A stretch of DNA of 64,000 bases from assembly GCA_020161435.1 (NCBI GenBank), contig JAIUNV010000002.1, positions 1 to 64,000 on the forward strand, given 5' to 3'. Of this stretch, positions 30,408 through 40,889 are shown piece by piece. The notes beneath the pieces are model-generated. The model was not told the DNA's origin and searched no databases. It was given only the letters and a program-made list of their open reading frames with translations. Numbering within the stretch: the first letter of the stretch is position 1; every line of letters starts with the position of its first letter. This stretch comes from Bacteroidota bacterium. GTDB taxonomy: Bacteria > Bacteroidota > Bacteroidia > Chitinophagales > Chitinophagaceae. Position numbers and translations under genes: made by a program.

Positions 30408-31049
30408 ATGATGAGGAAAATTGAAATACAATTATTTGGTCCGATAGCTGCTTTTGCCCGACTGCACGAAGTGGAAACGATAGTGCTGGAAAAACAAGAG
30501 CACTGGCAAAAGATGGGTTACCGAAACCGCTTTCAGGTGCTGGGGGCCAATGATGTGCTGGCTATAACGGTGCCTTTGCAAGGCGGGAGAGATCAAAAAG
30601 CGATGACAGCCGATTTGACCATTGATTACCATGGCCGCTGGATGAAAGAGCATTGGCGAACCTTGGAATCGTTGTATAACCGGTCACCGTTTTTCTATCA
30701 TTACGCTCCGGGTTTGCAGCAAATTTGGGAATGCAGGCATGAATTGCTCTGGGATATGGCAGAGCAGTCGTTGCGCTGGACGCTGAAACAGTTGCGTTGG
30801 CAAGGTGCTATTGAACATAGTACCACCTTTTCGCCCATTTGTGCCGACGACTCCACTGATTTCAGGCATCGTTTTTTACCCAAAAACAGAACGCATTTTT
30901 TGTTGCCTGCATACCAACAAACCTTTGGTGAACGTTTTGAAACCAATCTGAGCATACTTGACCTTTTGTTTAACATGGGACCTTCGGCAGCTGCCTATTT
31001 GAAACAATTGCCCGAACAGTTAAACCAGCACCAAACCCATGAGTCATAA
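30408..31049 (+). CDS. WbqC-like family protein
   Basis: The 213-residue protein follows the WbqC family: WQKMGYRNRFQVLGANDVLAITVPLQ near the start, a GRWMKEHWRTLESLYNRSPFF block in the middle with HYAPGLQQIWE, and a C-terminal Asp/Arg element DDSTDFRHRFLPK. WbqC proteins are found in polysaccharide and glycolipid gene clusters, but their exact reaction is not established; amino- or acyl-transfer has been suggested. It lies 64 nt before the first giant T9SS protein and may be part of that locus or an independent unit. No membrane segment is seen. Confidence 0.82.
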   Translation: MMRKIEIQLFGPIAAFARLHEVETIVLEKQEHWQKMGYRNRFQVLGANDVLAITVPLQGGRDQKAMTADLTIDYHGRWMKEHWRTLESLYNRSPFFYHYAPGLQQIWECRHELLWDMAEQSLRWTLKQLRWQGAIEHSTTFSPICADDSTDFRHRFLPKNRTHFLLPAYQQTFGERFETNLSILDLLFNMGPSAAAYLKQLPEQLNQHQTHES

Positions 31050-31112
31050 TATGTTGAATCTCTAACTGCTTAAACTCTTAAATTGCGTTTCCCAATTCGC
31101 CCTCTTTTTGCC

Positions 31113-34100
31113 ATGAAGCATTTGTTTGCCAAGCTGCTGTTGATTTGTTGTTGTTGGTTCGGGCTTTCCGATGCATTCGGACAAGACTTTTCCAATAAGG
31201 GTAAAGATTTTTGGATCACTTTTCCAGCTCACGTTGATGGTACTGGTGCTGTCATGGGTATTTATATTACCAGCGATAGAGCGGCTACCGGTCAGGTGGT
31301 AGCAGGTCCCAATACCATTCCGTTTAATATTTCAGCCAATGGTGTTCGCCGTGTGTTTTTGGGTACCGGTGGCGATGCCCCCAATAATGCGGTGTATTTA
31401 GCACAGGTAGAAGGCATACTAAATGGTGCCGGCATACATGTAACCAGCGATGTACCTGTGGTGGTGTATGCACACATTATTCGTTCGGCTCGTTCGGGTG
31501 CTTCGCTTATTCTTCCATCAGCAGTGTGGGGCAAAGAGTATATAGTGCCCAGCTATAGTAGTAGTAGTGCCAGCGGTGCCAATAGCGGATATGGCACTAT
31601 TACAGTGGTGGCCAAAGAAGCCAATACCGTAGTAGGTATAACACCAACTGTAACTACAAGAGCTAACCAACCGGCAGGCACTGAATATACCATTACACTT
31701 AGTCAACCAGGCGATGTGTACCAGGTGCAGTTTCCAAAGGATGCAGATATTAGTGGCACAAAGGTAAGATCGTTAGCAACGGCAGGTTCCAGTTGTAAAC
31801 CCATTGGTGTATTTAGTTCTACCACATGGTCGGCCTTTGATTGTGCTGGTGCATCTGGTGGCGACAATTTGTATCAGCAATTGTTTCCAACAAGAACTTT
31901 TGGTAAAAGTTTTTTGACGGCACCTTTCATTCGAAAAACCTACGACATATTTCGGGTGTATGTAACAGATCCTGCAACTGTGGTTACCCGCACAGAAAAT
32001 GGAGCCAGCAGCCAATTGACAGGATTAAGGCCTGGGAATTTTTATGAATTCAAAACCAACCTTCCAAACAAGATAGATGCAGACAAACCCATTTCTGTAG
32101 TGCATTACATGACCAGTCAAACATGCGGGCCGGGTGGGGCCGGGTTGGTGCAAAGTGATCCTGAAATGGTTATCCTCAATCCTGTGGAGCAAACCATCAA
32201 CAACATCACGTTATTCTCTGCACACAGAGCTTGGGTTCCTTCGGGGCAAAGCAACGTTGACAGGTGTTATCTCAATATCATTATTAAAACAGTTGCTGCA
32301 CCTACTTTTAAAATCAACGGGGCTTCGCCAACAGCCGCTTTCCAGGTAATACCCGGCACGGCTTATTCCTATTTGCAAGAAGATGTAACGAATCTTAGTA
32401 TTGTAAATCCGGTGCAAACACTCGTGGCCGATTCAAGTTTTTCAGCCATCGCTTATGGATACGGAAACTTAGAATCTTATGGCTATAATGCGGGTACCAA
32501 TGTTCGTGACTTGTTTCAGTTTATAACAATCAAAAACGAGTATGCAACGGTAAACTTTCCTGCTACTTGTATAAACTCGCCTTTCAATTTTGCTATTACG
32601 CTTCCTTACGAACCAACACAATTGCGCTGGCAGTTTTATGGACGTTTCAATGACACCACCATTATTGATCCTGACTATGATTCTACCTGGGTTGTAGAAG
32701 GCAGAAATATTTATCAGTACCGATTGCCTGGTTCTTATGTGCTATCGCAAACAGGTTTGTATAAAGTATCTGTGTTTGCCAATAATCCAACATCCGACGG
32801 TTGTAGTGGCGAGCAGCAAATTGATTATGAAGTAGAAGTGTTTGGCAAGCCCAAAGCAGATTTTATTTGGCAGCATACCGGGTGCAGTACTGATTCAGTG
32901 AAAATATTTGATGCCAGCAATGGGTTGGGTAGAACGGTAAACAGATGGCTATGGAATTTTGGAGATAACAGTATCGACTCTGTAAAAAATCCGATTAAGA
33001 AGTATTTGAATCCAGGTACATATTCCATCAAACAAACCATTATTACGGATATTGGCTGTATTGCGGATACCACAAAAGTGATTGATGTAACGTTGCCACC
33101 CACAGCCAATTTTACAGTGAGTGCTCCAACATGTGTGGGAAGTAATATTGTTTTAACAGACGCATCTACTGCAACAGGCGCAACTATTGTAAAATGGATA
33201 TGGAACTATGGCGATGGTCGCACAGATACTTTGACAACTAATACCGCCAGAACAATCAGTTACTCAAATGTGGGCACGTACACAGTGTCATTGGTTGTAG
33301 AAAATCAAACAGGTTGCAGGAGTGTGGCATTTACCAAAACAATTGTTGTTAGCCCTTATCCTGTGGCTTCTTTTACTATGCCTGCGGTAGTTTGCTTGCC
33401 CGATGGCAGAGCTCAGTTTACCAGTACCAGTACTATTACTGATGGTACACAGGCTACATTCAGTTACAACTGGAACTTTGGCGATGCAGGAACTGCTACA
33501 GTAAAAGATCCTTTGCATAAATACACAGCTGTTGGGCCATTTGCTGTAAAACTTACAGTTACATCTGCAGCAGGTTGTGCAGATGACAGCACCATGCAAT
33601 TGGCGAATGTGTTTGCACAGCCCAAGGCAGAATTTACTATGACGAATGAAGTGTGCCTGCGGGATAGTTCAAGATTTACAGATGGCAGTACAGCCAGCAA
33701 TCAGGCATTACAAAAGTTCTATTGGGACTTCGGTGATGGCAAAAAAGATTCACTGCACAATATGGCACATTTGTACGCTGCAGCAGGATCGTTTAATGTA
33801 AAGCATTGGATAATTTCTGACAAAGGTTGCCCGAGTGATACTGTTACCAAAGCACATGTGGTGAATCCATTGCCAACCGCCAACTTCACCACTTCAACAC
33901 CGGTTTGTGAAACCAACGTAATTGCATTTACGCAAACCAGTACTGCTAATGTGGGCAGCATAACCCGCTGGCAATGGAACTTGGGTGATAACACTACTTA
34001 CGATGTAACAAATGGCAGTGCCTTTAATCATACTTACGCAGCGTGGGGTAGCAAATCCATAACGCTGGTTGTAACAAACAGTAAAGGTTGTATAAGCGAT

Positions 34101-36227
34101 ACGTTGAAGCGTACAATACAAGTTTATCCTTTACCTAAGCCAAATTTTGTAGTGCCAGAAGTTTGTTTGACAGATGCCTCTGCGGTATTTACAAATACTA
34201 CAACTATAGCTGACAATACTACGGGTATGCAATGGGCCTGGAACTTTGGTGATGCCAATGCCACTCCGGGAAATCCAAATACCAGCACTGCACTGAATGC
34301 GCAGCATAAGTACAGCGCAGTTGGCAATTACAACGTACAGTTAAAAGTAACTTCTGCAGCAGGTTGTGTAGATAGTATTACCCAGGTGTTAACTGTAAAT
34401 GGTGATAAGCCGAAAGCAGATTTTATTGTGGTAACGGCCGGAAATTTATGTACGAATCTTCCTGTAACTATTCAAGACAAGTCGTCAGTAAACTTTGGTT
34501 CTATTACCAAGACAGAAGTGTATTGGGAATGGCCCAATGCCAGTATTGTTACAACTGATGACACACCATCCCCTGATAAACAGTACACACATTTGTATAG
34601 CAATTTTATTGCCCCGTCAACTAAGACTGTACAAATTCGTTTTGTAGCCTACTCTGGCGGTGTATGCGTAAATGATGTAGTTAAATCAATCACACTTCAA
34701 GCAAGCCCGAAAGTGGCTTTCGAAATCATACCCGGAATTTGTTTGGATGCAACACCACGCATCATTGCACAAGCAAATGATGTAGCAGGTTTGCCGGGTA
34801 CATTTGTTTACAGCGGCAACGGGGTTGCTGCCAATGGTTTGTTTACCCCAACCATACCGGGCGTAGGTACACACACCATAAAATATGTATACCAAACTGC
34901 AGCAGGTTGTAAAGACAGTAGCACAAATACCATAACCGTTTGGCCTCGTCCTTCTGCCAACTTTAACGTAGATGCACCCACCTGTGTTACACAGCAAGTT
35001 GTTTTCAGAGATGCATCTGTTCCCAATTTTAGCCAACTGGCTATCTGGAACTGGACGATGGGAGATGGAAATAGTTATACTAAAACAACTGCTGCGGCAT
35101 TCACTCATGTGTATGCCAACACCGGTAATACAAACATTACATTGAGTGTAATTACCGATAGTGGATGTACAAGTGTACCTGTCACCAAAAGCATCAATGT
35201 ACATCCGTTACCTGTGGTGGCATTTACAATGCCTACAGTTTGTATGCCAGTAGGCACTGCAACATTTACCGATCAGAGCACTATTGCTGATGGCTCTCAG
35301 GCTCAATTTACTTACCGTTGGAATTTTGGTGTAGCCGGTGCAAACAGCACATTAAAAAATCCTACTTATAACTATCCTGCAGTAGCTTCTTACAAAGTAA
35401 AACTGGTTGTAACATCAAAAGACGGATGTAGCGATTCGCTGACACAGCAACTTACAGATGTGAACCCTCAACCGTTGGCTAATTTTAGTACAACGCCATC
35501 GGAAGTATGTTTGGGAGATGTGATTGCATTTACAGATCAAAGTAATCCGTTGAATCAGGCAATTACTAATTGGTATTGGGATTTGAAAGATGGCAGTACC
35601 GCTGCTACACAAAACACCAGCAGAACATACGCAACAGCCGGCACTTATGCTGTTCAGTTTTATTACCTTACTAATAAAGGATGCTACTCAGATACTATTT
35701 CAAAAAACGTAACAGTGCATCCGTACCCTGTGGTAAATGCCGGCCCTGATTTGTTTGTGCTTGAAGGTGGGCAGGCAACTATTGCAGCGTCAGCTACAGG
35801 CAGCAGCAATTATAGTTATTTGTGGACCCCATCTTCGTACCTCAACAGTAATAGTATTCTTCAACCTTTAACTAAGCCGTTGGCAGATATTACTTACAGG
35901 CTTACAGTAACTGGTGCTGGTGGTTGTAGCAGTACCGATAATGTATTTGTGAAAGTATTACTGGAACCAGATGTGCCCAATGCGTTCAGTCCAAATGCTG
36001 ATGGTATTAATGATGTATGGAATATTAAATATCTCAGCAGTTATCCCGGTGCAGTTATTAAAGTATTCGACAGGTATGGCAAGCAAGTATTTACCAGTAC
36101 AGGATACAATCAGCCATGGGATGGTTTATTCAATGGTAAGCCACTGCCGGTAGGAACTTACTATTACATTCTTGATCCTAAAAACGGAAGAAAGGCAACA
36201 AGCGGATCTGTAACCATTGTGAGATAG
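31113..36227 (+). CDS. Giant PKD-repeat surface protein with T9SS type B domain
   Basis: From ATG 31113 the protein has 1704 residues with a signal peptide (MKHLFAKLLLICCCWFG). The N-terminal 450 residues resemble the IgGFc-binding-type domain of bacterial surface proteins, starting GKDFWITFPAHVDG. Nine or ten PKD-like repeats follow, each marked by WNFGD or a variant (WLWNFGDNS, WIWNYGDGR, FYWDFGDGK, WQWNLGDNT, WNWTMGDGN). The C-terminus is a gliding-type (CHU_C, T9SS type B) domain: VPNAFSPNADGINDVW, IKVFDRYGKQVF and PVGTYYYILDP. It should be secreted by the type IX system and act as an adhesin. The next gene is a paralogue 17 bases downstream. Confidence 0.93.
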   Translation: MKHLFAKLLLICCCWFGLSDAFGQDFSNKGKDFWITFPAHVDGTGAVMGIYITSDRAATGQVVAGPNTIPFNISANGVRRVFLGTGGDAPNNAVYLAQVEGILNGAGIHVTSDVPVVVYAHIIRSARSGASLILPSAVWGKEYIVPSYSSSSASGANSGYGTITVVAKEANTVVGITPTVTTRANQPAGTEYTITLSQPGDVYQVQFPKDADISGTKVRSLATAGSSCKPIGVFSSTTWSAFDCAGASGGDNLYQQLFPTRTFGKSFLTAPFIRKTYDIFRVYVTDPATVVTRTENGASSQLTGLRPGNFYEFKTNLPNKIDADKPISVVHYMTSQTCGPGGAGLVQSDPEMVILNPVEQTINNITLFSAHRAWVPSGQSNVDRCYLNIIIKTVAAPTFKINGASPTAAFQVIPGTAYSYLQEDVTNLSIVNPVQTLVADSSFSAIAYGYGNLESYGYNAGTNVRDLFQFITIKNEYATVNFPATCINSPFNFAITLPYEPTQLRWQFYGRFNDTTIIDPDYDSTWVVEGRNIYQYRLPGSYVLSQTGLYKVSVFANNPTSDGCSGEQQIDYEVEVFGKPKADFIWQHTGCSTDSVKIFDASNGLGRTVNRWLWNFGDNSIDSVKNPIKKYLNPGTYSIKQTIITDIGCIADTTKVIDVTLPPTANFTVSAPTCVGSNIVLTDASTATGATIVKWIWNYGDGRTDTLTTNTARTISYSNVGTYTVSLVVENQTGCRSVAFTKTIVVSPYPVASFTMPAVVCLPDGRAQFTSTSTITDGTQATFSYNWNFGDAGTATVKDPLHKYTAVGPFAVKLTVTSAAGCADDSTMQLANVFAQPKAEFTMTNEVCLRDSSRFTDGSTASNQALQKFYWDFGDGKKDSLHNMAHLYAAAGSFNVKHWIISDKGCPSDTVTKAHVVNPLPTANFTTSTPVCETNVIAFTQTSTANVGSITRWQWNLGDNTTYDVTNGSAFNHTYAAWGSKSITLVVTNSKGCISDTLKRTIQVYPLPKPNFVVPEVCLTDASAVFTNTTTIADNTTGMQWAWNFGDANATPGNPNTSTALNAQHKYSAVGNYNVQLKVTSAAGCVDSITQVLTVNGDKPKADFIVVTAGNLCTNLPVTIQDKSSVNFGSITKTEVYWEWPNASIVTTDDTPSPDKQYTHLYSNFIAPSTKTVQIRFVAYSGGVCVNDVVKSITLQASPKVAFEIIPGICLDATPRIIAQANDVAGLPGTFVYSGNGVAANGLFTPTIPGVGTHTIKYVYQTAAGCKDSSTNTITVWPRPSANFNVDAPTCVTQQVVFRDASVPNFSQLAIWNWTMGDGNSYTKTTAAAFTHVYANTGNTNITLSVITDSGCTSVPVTKSINVHPLPVVAFTMPTVCMPVGTATFTDQSTIADGSQAQFTYRWNFGVAGANSTLKNPTYNYPAVASYKVKLVVTSKDGCSDSLTQQLTDVNPQPLANFSTTPSEVCLGDVIAFTDQSNPLNQAITNWYWDLKDGSTAATQNTSRTYATAGTYAVQFYYLTNKGCYSDTISKNVTVHPYPVVNAGPDLFVLEGGQATIAASATGSSNYSYLWTPSSYLNSNSILQPLTKPLADITYRLTVTGAGGCSSTDNVFVKVLLEPDVPNAFSPNADGINDVWNIKYLSSYPGAVIKVFDRYGKQVFTSTGYNQPWDGLFNGKPLPVGTYYYILDPKNGRKATSGSVTIVR

Positions 36228-36244
36228 CCTCACAAATTATTTCC

Positions 36245-39200
36245 ATGACACTTCGGATTTTCATACAAATTATAATGGTTACGCTGATAGCAGGAGTTAC
36301 TGTTTCTGCTAACGCACAGTCATTTGTGTTTGCACAAATGGGAGGCACGCCGCTCAATACATCTGGTTGGAATTTACAAGGCAATGCTTACATCGGTAAC
36401 ACTGGTTCAAACACCGGCAATGGTGAATTGATATTGACCAACCCGGTGAATTTTCAAAGTGGTTCTGCATTTTATAATGTGCCCATCAATCTTGCTCAGT
36501 GTAGCAAATGGGTTGCTGAATTTCAATTCAGGATTGCAGAAGGTTCTGCTGCAGATGGATTGGCATTTTGTTATTTGGATGTTCCCCCAACCGGTTTCGT
36601 GTCAGGCGGTGGCTTAGGTATACCAGCTACAGCCAATGGTTTAAAGGTTGGCATTGATACATGGGTGAATTGTGGACCTGATGCTGTTCCAAAAATCCAG
36701 CTCCGTTGGGGCAATACCTACGATGAATGTAATGGCCAGCCAACAAAAAATAACAATGATGGTTCATTAAGTTTCATCAGGAATGGTCAATATCACGATT
36801 GCAAAATTGAGTATGATAAAGGCAATATTTCAGTTTCCATCAATGGTGTACAACGCATTACCGGTTTTCAGACTTTCAACTTTTTAGGATACTTCGGTTT
36901 TACTGCCAGTACAGGCGGTAGTACCGATAGGCATTCCATCAGAAATGTGAAAATCTACACTGAAATGCCGCCATCAGAAGCAGGAACCAATGCGGCTATT
37001 TGCAGCAATGCTTCTGCACAAATTGGCGCTGCTAATAATCCGGCCTATCAATATTCATGGACGCCGGCAGTAGGGTTGAGTAGTACCAACAACGCCAATC
37101 CAACAGTCACGTTAACCAATACGGGCACTACAACTTTTGTACAAAAATATTACCTCCGCACAGAGTTTGCTAACCTTCCCGGCTGCGGTAGTACAGATAG
37201 TGTTTTGGTTACAGTGTACCCTCAACCCAAAGCAGATTTTACAGCAACCAATAATGGCTGCATAGGTAATCCGGTTTTTTTCATGAATAATGCTACTGCA
37301 CACGATAGAAGCATTACGCAATGGTTATGGAACTTTGACGACAATACAACTGCTTCAGGTTCCTTGCCTTCCAAGGCTTACCTGGTGCCCGGTGATTATA
37401 CCATTCAACAAAAAATTGTATCGAATGATGGTTGTGTGGACAGCAGCACACAAACAGTTCGGGTCAGTGCCGTACCCATTCCCATTTTTCGGGTGGCTGG
37501 AGCATCTTGTGTAAATGACAGTATCCAGTTAGAGGATGATTCTTTCATACCCACTGGTAAAATAGAACGGTGGATTTGGGACTATGGCAACAGAAGAGAT
37601 ACGGCTACAAGTTCCATCAATCCAAAGGTGTTGTTCAATACCAGTGGCCCAAAGGCTGTGACTTTGTTTGTGGAAACAAACACGGGTTGTATGAGTAGTT
37701 TTCCATTGCCTATAGAAGTGGGAGAGTATCCGGTAGTTGACTTTTCACTACCGGAGGTTTGCTTGCAAGATGCTTTTGCTTTTTTCAAAAACAACTCATC
37801 CATTCCCGGAGGAAATCTTGCTAGTACACAATGGCGCTGGAATTTTGGCGATATGAATGCGTTGCCAGGTGCAAATTTGAGCAATACATTTGACGGCCAA
37901 CATAAATACAGTGACGTTGGAAACTATACTGTTCAGCTTTTTGCAGAAACAGCCGGCGGTTGTAAAGATTCTTTGGCGCAGCAACTAATTGTAAACGGCG
38001 ATAATCCGGTGGCAGATTTTACTGTAATGGATAATGGTATGCCTGTTTGTAGCAATCTTCCATTGAAGATTCAAAACAAATCAACCGTCAATTTTGGTAG
38101 CATCACCAGAACTGTGATCTATTGGAACTGGCCTTCCGGCACAGATACCACTATCGATGAATTACCACAATTTGATAAAATTTATACGCATCAATATCCG
38201 GTTTTTACCAGCCCCGATATGCAAATGGTAACCATACGGTTGGTAGCTTATTCCGGCGATGTGTGCGTAAGTGAATACTCACAAGATGTAGCTCTTTATG
38301 CAAAACCTTTGTTGGCGTTCGAAGCGGTGCCAGGTATTTGTATTGATGGTTTGCCAAGATTGATAACCCAAGCTACAGAGCTTACAGGTGCAGCAGGAGT
38401 TGGCTTTTATTCTGGAATTGGTATTGATTCGATGGGTACTTTATCACCTTCATTGTTAAGCGTCGGTCAAAATTTACTTACCTATACTTTCATCACAAAT
38501 TCAGGCTGCGTTGATTCTGTGAAACAAAATGTAACTGTTTGGCCACGGCCAACGGCGTCGTTTTCCTACTTAGGGCCTGCTTGCCAAAATCAAGCATTTA
38601 CAGTTGCTGATGCATCTATAGCCAATGCAAATCAACTATCGAAATGGGATTGGAATTTTGGGGGTGGCAATCTCCTGTCACGTAATGATGGTTTGCCTTT
38701 TAGCTACACTTTTAATTATACAGGAACCACTATTGTGGAACTTGTAGTAACTACAGACAGTGGCTGTGTGAGTTTGCCTGCACAGTTACCGGTTGTTGTG
38801 CAGCATGTACCTGTTCCTTCATTTACATTGCCTGTGGTTTGTATGCCAACTGGCATTGCAACGTTCACCAATCAAAGCAGCATTGGCGATGGCACTGCAG
38901 GTCAGCTTAGTTATCGCTGGCATTTTGGAGTTGCTGGTAGTAATAGTGCTTTAGCAAATCCAACATTTACTTATTCGTCTGTTGGTGTGTATCCTGTAAA
39001 ATTGGTGGTGACTTCAAAAGATGGCTGTTCCGATTCGCTTACGCAAATACTCAGCGAAGTGTATCCGCAGCCAATGGCCAATTTTTCAGTGAGTCCCAAT
39101 AACGGTGTTTGCCTTGGTGATGCATTTCAATTTTCAGATGCCAGTAATCCGTTAACGCAAAGTATCAACAGTTGGCAGTGGGATTTTGGCGATGGTCAAA

Positions 39201-39829
39201 CAAGTACAACGCAAAACCCAAATCATACATTTAGGTCAGCGGGGTCTTTTGTGGTAAAAATGTGGTACACAACCAATAAAGGATGCGTGTCAGATACATC
39301 AATCAGCGTGCCAGTGGTTCATCCATTTCCGGTGGTAAATGCAGGTCCTGATTTGTTTGTGCTCGAAGGCGGGCAAGCAATTATTCCGGCAACAGTTTCA
39401 GGAAGTAGTAATTATGTTTATTCATGGACCCCGGCAACGGATTTGAGCAATGCCAATACTTTGCAGCCCGTGGTACGCCCAGCGTTCGACAGAACATACA
39501 CGTTGACCGTAGCTGGTGCCGGCGGTTGTAGCAGTACAGATGACGTGTTTGTAAAAGTATTGCTGGCACCCGTTATACCAAATGCATTCAGCCCCAATGG
39601 AGATGGCATCAATGATGTGTGGACAATCCGTTATCTTGACAGTTATGTTGGTGCTATCATCCGTGTGTTTGATCGTTATGGAAAAAATGTGTTTACCAGC
39701 ACCGGATACCAGGTGCCGTGGAATGGAAAGTACAAAGACAAAGATGTTCCAGTAGGAGTGTATTATTATATCATAGATCCCAAAAACGGACGCAAACCAA
39801 TTTCAGGATCTGTAACTATTGTAAGATGA
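36245..39829 (+). CDS. PKD-repeat surface lectin with T9SS type B domain, paralogue of the preceding gene
   Basis: The 1194-residue protein has a signal peptide (MTLRIFIQIIMVTLIAGVTVSANA) and an N-terminal L-type lectin domain of about 215 residues (FQSGSAFYNVPINLAQCSK, ADGLAFCYLD, GLKVGIDTW, HDCKIEYDKGNISVSING), which should bind sugars. About seven PKD-like repeats follow (WLWNFDDNT, WRWNFGDMN, WQWDFGDGQ), and then the same kind of type B C-terminal domain: IPNAFSPNGDGINDVW and IRVFDRYGKNVF. The last 150 residues closely match the upstream protein, as does the DNA (for example 39340-39400 against 35740-35800), so the two arose by duplication with exchange of the N-terminal domain. Confidence 0.93.
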   Translation: MTLRIFIQIIMVTLIAGVTVSANAQSFVFAQMGGTPLNTSGWNLQGNAYIGNTGSNTGNGELILTNPVNFQSGSAFYNVPINLAQCSKWVAEFQFRIAEGSAADGLAFCYLDVPPTGFVSGGGLGIPATANGLKVGIDTWVNCGPDAVPKIQLRWGNTYDECNGQPTKNNNDGSLSFIRNGQYHDCKIEYDKGNISVSINGVQRITGFQTFNFLGYFGFTASTGGSTDRHSIRNVKIYTEMPPSEAGTNAAICSNASAQIGAANNPAYQYSWTPAVGLSSTNNANPTVTLTNTGTTTFVQKYYLRTEFANLPGCGSTDSVLVTVYPQPKADFTATNNGCIGNPVFFMNNATAHDRSITQWLWNFDDNTTASGSLPSKAYLVPGDYTIQQKIVSNDGCVDSSTQTVRVSAVPIPIFRVAGASCVNDSIQLEDDSFIPTGKIERWIWDYGNRRDTATSSINPKVLFNTSGPKAVTLFVETNTGCMSSFPLPIEVGEYPVVDFSLPEVCLQDAFAFFKNNSSIPGGNLASTQWRWNFGDMNALPGANLSNTFDGQHKYSDVGNYTVQLFAETAGGCKDSLAQQLIVNGDNPVADFTVMDNGMPVCSNLPLKIQNKSTVNFGSITRTVIYWNWPSGTDTTIDELPQFDKIYTHQYPVFTSPDMQMVTIRLVAYSGDVCVSEYSQDVALYAKPLLAFEAVPGICIDGLPRLITQATELTGAAGVGFYSGIGIDSMGTLSPSLLSVGQNLLTYTFITNSGCVDSVKQNVTVWPRPTASFSYLGPACQNQAFTVADASIANANQLSKWDWNFGGGNLLSRNDGLPFSYTFNYTGTTIVELVVTTDSGCVSLPAQLPVVVQHVPVPSFTLPVVCMPTGIATFTNQSSIGDGTAGQLSYRWHFGVAGSNSALANPTFTYSSVGVYPVKLVVTSKDGCSDSLTQILSEVYPQPMANFSVSPNNGVCLGDAFQFSDASNPLTQSINSWQWDFGDGQTSTTQNPNHTFRSAGSFVVKMWYTTNKGCVSDTSISVPVVHPFPVVNAGPDLFVLEGGQAIIPATVSGSSNYVYSWTPATDLSNANTLQPVVRPAFDRTYTLTVAGAGGCSSTDDVFVKVLLAPVIPNAFSPNGDGINDVWTIRYLDSYVGAIIRVFDRYGKNVFTSTGYQVPWNGKYKDKDVPVGVYYYIIDPKNGRKPISGSVTIVR

Positions 39830-40869
39830 TGTTTCAAGTAAATAAGCTAACAGGAATGAGATTTTTTGCAGCATGCAGCATGATGATGCTACTGTGGGTG
39901 GCGGGCCGAGGGCAGCAGCGACCACATTATACGCAATATATCCTCAATAATTATATCATCAACCCTGCAGTAGCTGGTATAGAAAATTATACAGATATAA
40001 AAATTAGTCATCGCCACCAATGGGTGGGGATACTCGATGCACCGGTAACAACCTATGTAACGATACACGGGTCTATTGGAAAAGAAGATACTCGAACCAA
40101 CCCGACAACTTTTGTACCAGAAGGAGAAAACCCGAGAGGGCAAGCGTATTGGGAATCTTACACTTCGGCTCAACCGCATCACGGATGGGGATTTACGATG
40201 ATTAATGACAAAACCGGGCCACTCAATCGGTTTTCTGTGTATGGTACATATGCTTATCATTTGGGCATTGGCCCAAGAACAAGTTTGTCTGGCGGTATTA
40301 GTGTCGGGCTTACCAATAATGCACTCAATACATCTAAATTATTATTCGATAATCCTATTGACCCCGCCGTGGCTTCAAGCGGATACCTCAATAAAATGCG
40401 TCCGGATGTAAATGCGGGTTTGTGGTTGTATAGTGCTGATTTTTTTGCAGGCATTTCTGCACAGCAAATCATGAATCAGGGCCTCGAATTTTCGGGCAAT
40501 ACACTTACAACCAGCACCAAATCTTACCCGCATTTGTTTGTAACTGCCGGTTATAAATTGTATGCCAATGAAGATATCAGCATTATTCCATCTGCAGTTC
40601 TCCGGTATGTAAATCCATTGCCGCTTGGTGTTGACCTTAATGTAAAAGCTCAGTATCGTGACCGGGTTTGGTTAGGTGCCGGCTACCGTTTAAAAGATGG
40701 CTTGAGTGCTATGGCCGGAGTGAATATTTCCAATGTAATGAACATTGGCTATGCCTACGACTATACTACTTCTCCATTACAAAACTTTACAAAAGGCACC
40801 CATGAGATTGTAGTTGGCTTTATGCTAGGCAATAAGTGGGGTGATTTATGCCCCAGAAACTTGTGGTAG
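39826..40869 (+). CDS. PorP/SprF-family type IX secretion membrane protein
   Basis: The protein (347 residues) has a signal peptide with core FFAACSMMMLLWVAGRG and the typical mature opening QRPHYTQYILNNYIINPAVAG, followed by repeated beta-strand pairs ending each in aromatic residues, as in outer-membrane barrels. PorP/SprF proteins help secrete or anchor specific T9SS type B partners such as SprB, which fits the two giant proteins upstream. The ATG at 39826 overlaps the preceding stop as ATGA, so translation is probably coupled; the next ATG (39829) follows directly. The frame is open far upstream only because it runs through the paralogue's 3' end. Confidence 0.92.
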   Translation: MMFQVNKLTGMRFFAACSMMMLLWVAGRGQQRPHYTQYILNNYIINPAVAGIENYTDIKISHRHQWVGILDAPVTTYVTIHGSIGKEDTRTNPTTFVPEGENPRGQAYWESYTSAQPHHGWGFTMINDKTGPLNRFSVYGTYAYHLGIGPRTSLSGGISVGLTNNALNTSKLLFDNPIDPAVASSGYLNKMRPDVNAGLWLYSADFFAGISAQQIMNQGLEFSGNTLTTSTKSYPHLFVTAGYKLYANEDISIIPSAVLRYVNPLPLGVDLNVKAQYRDRVWLGAGYRLKDGLSAMAGVNISNVMNIGYAYDYTTSPLQNFTKGTHEIVVGFMLGNKWGDLCPRNLW

Positions 40870-40889
40870 CATTCATAAAGGGCTCCCGT

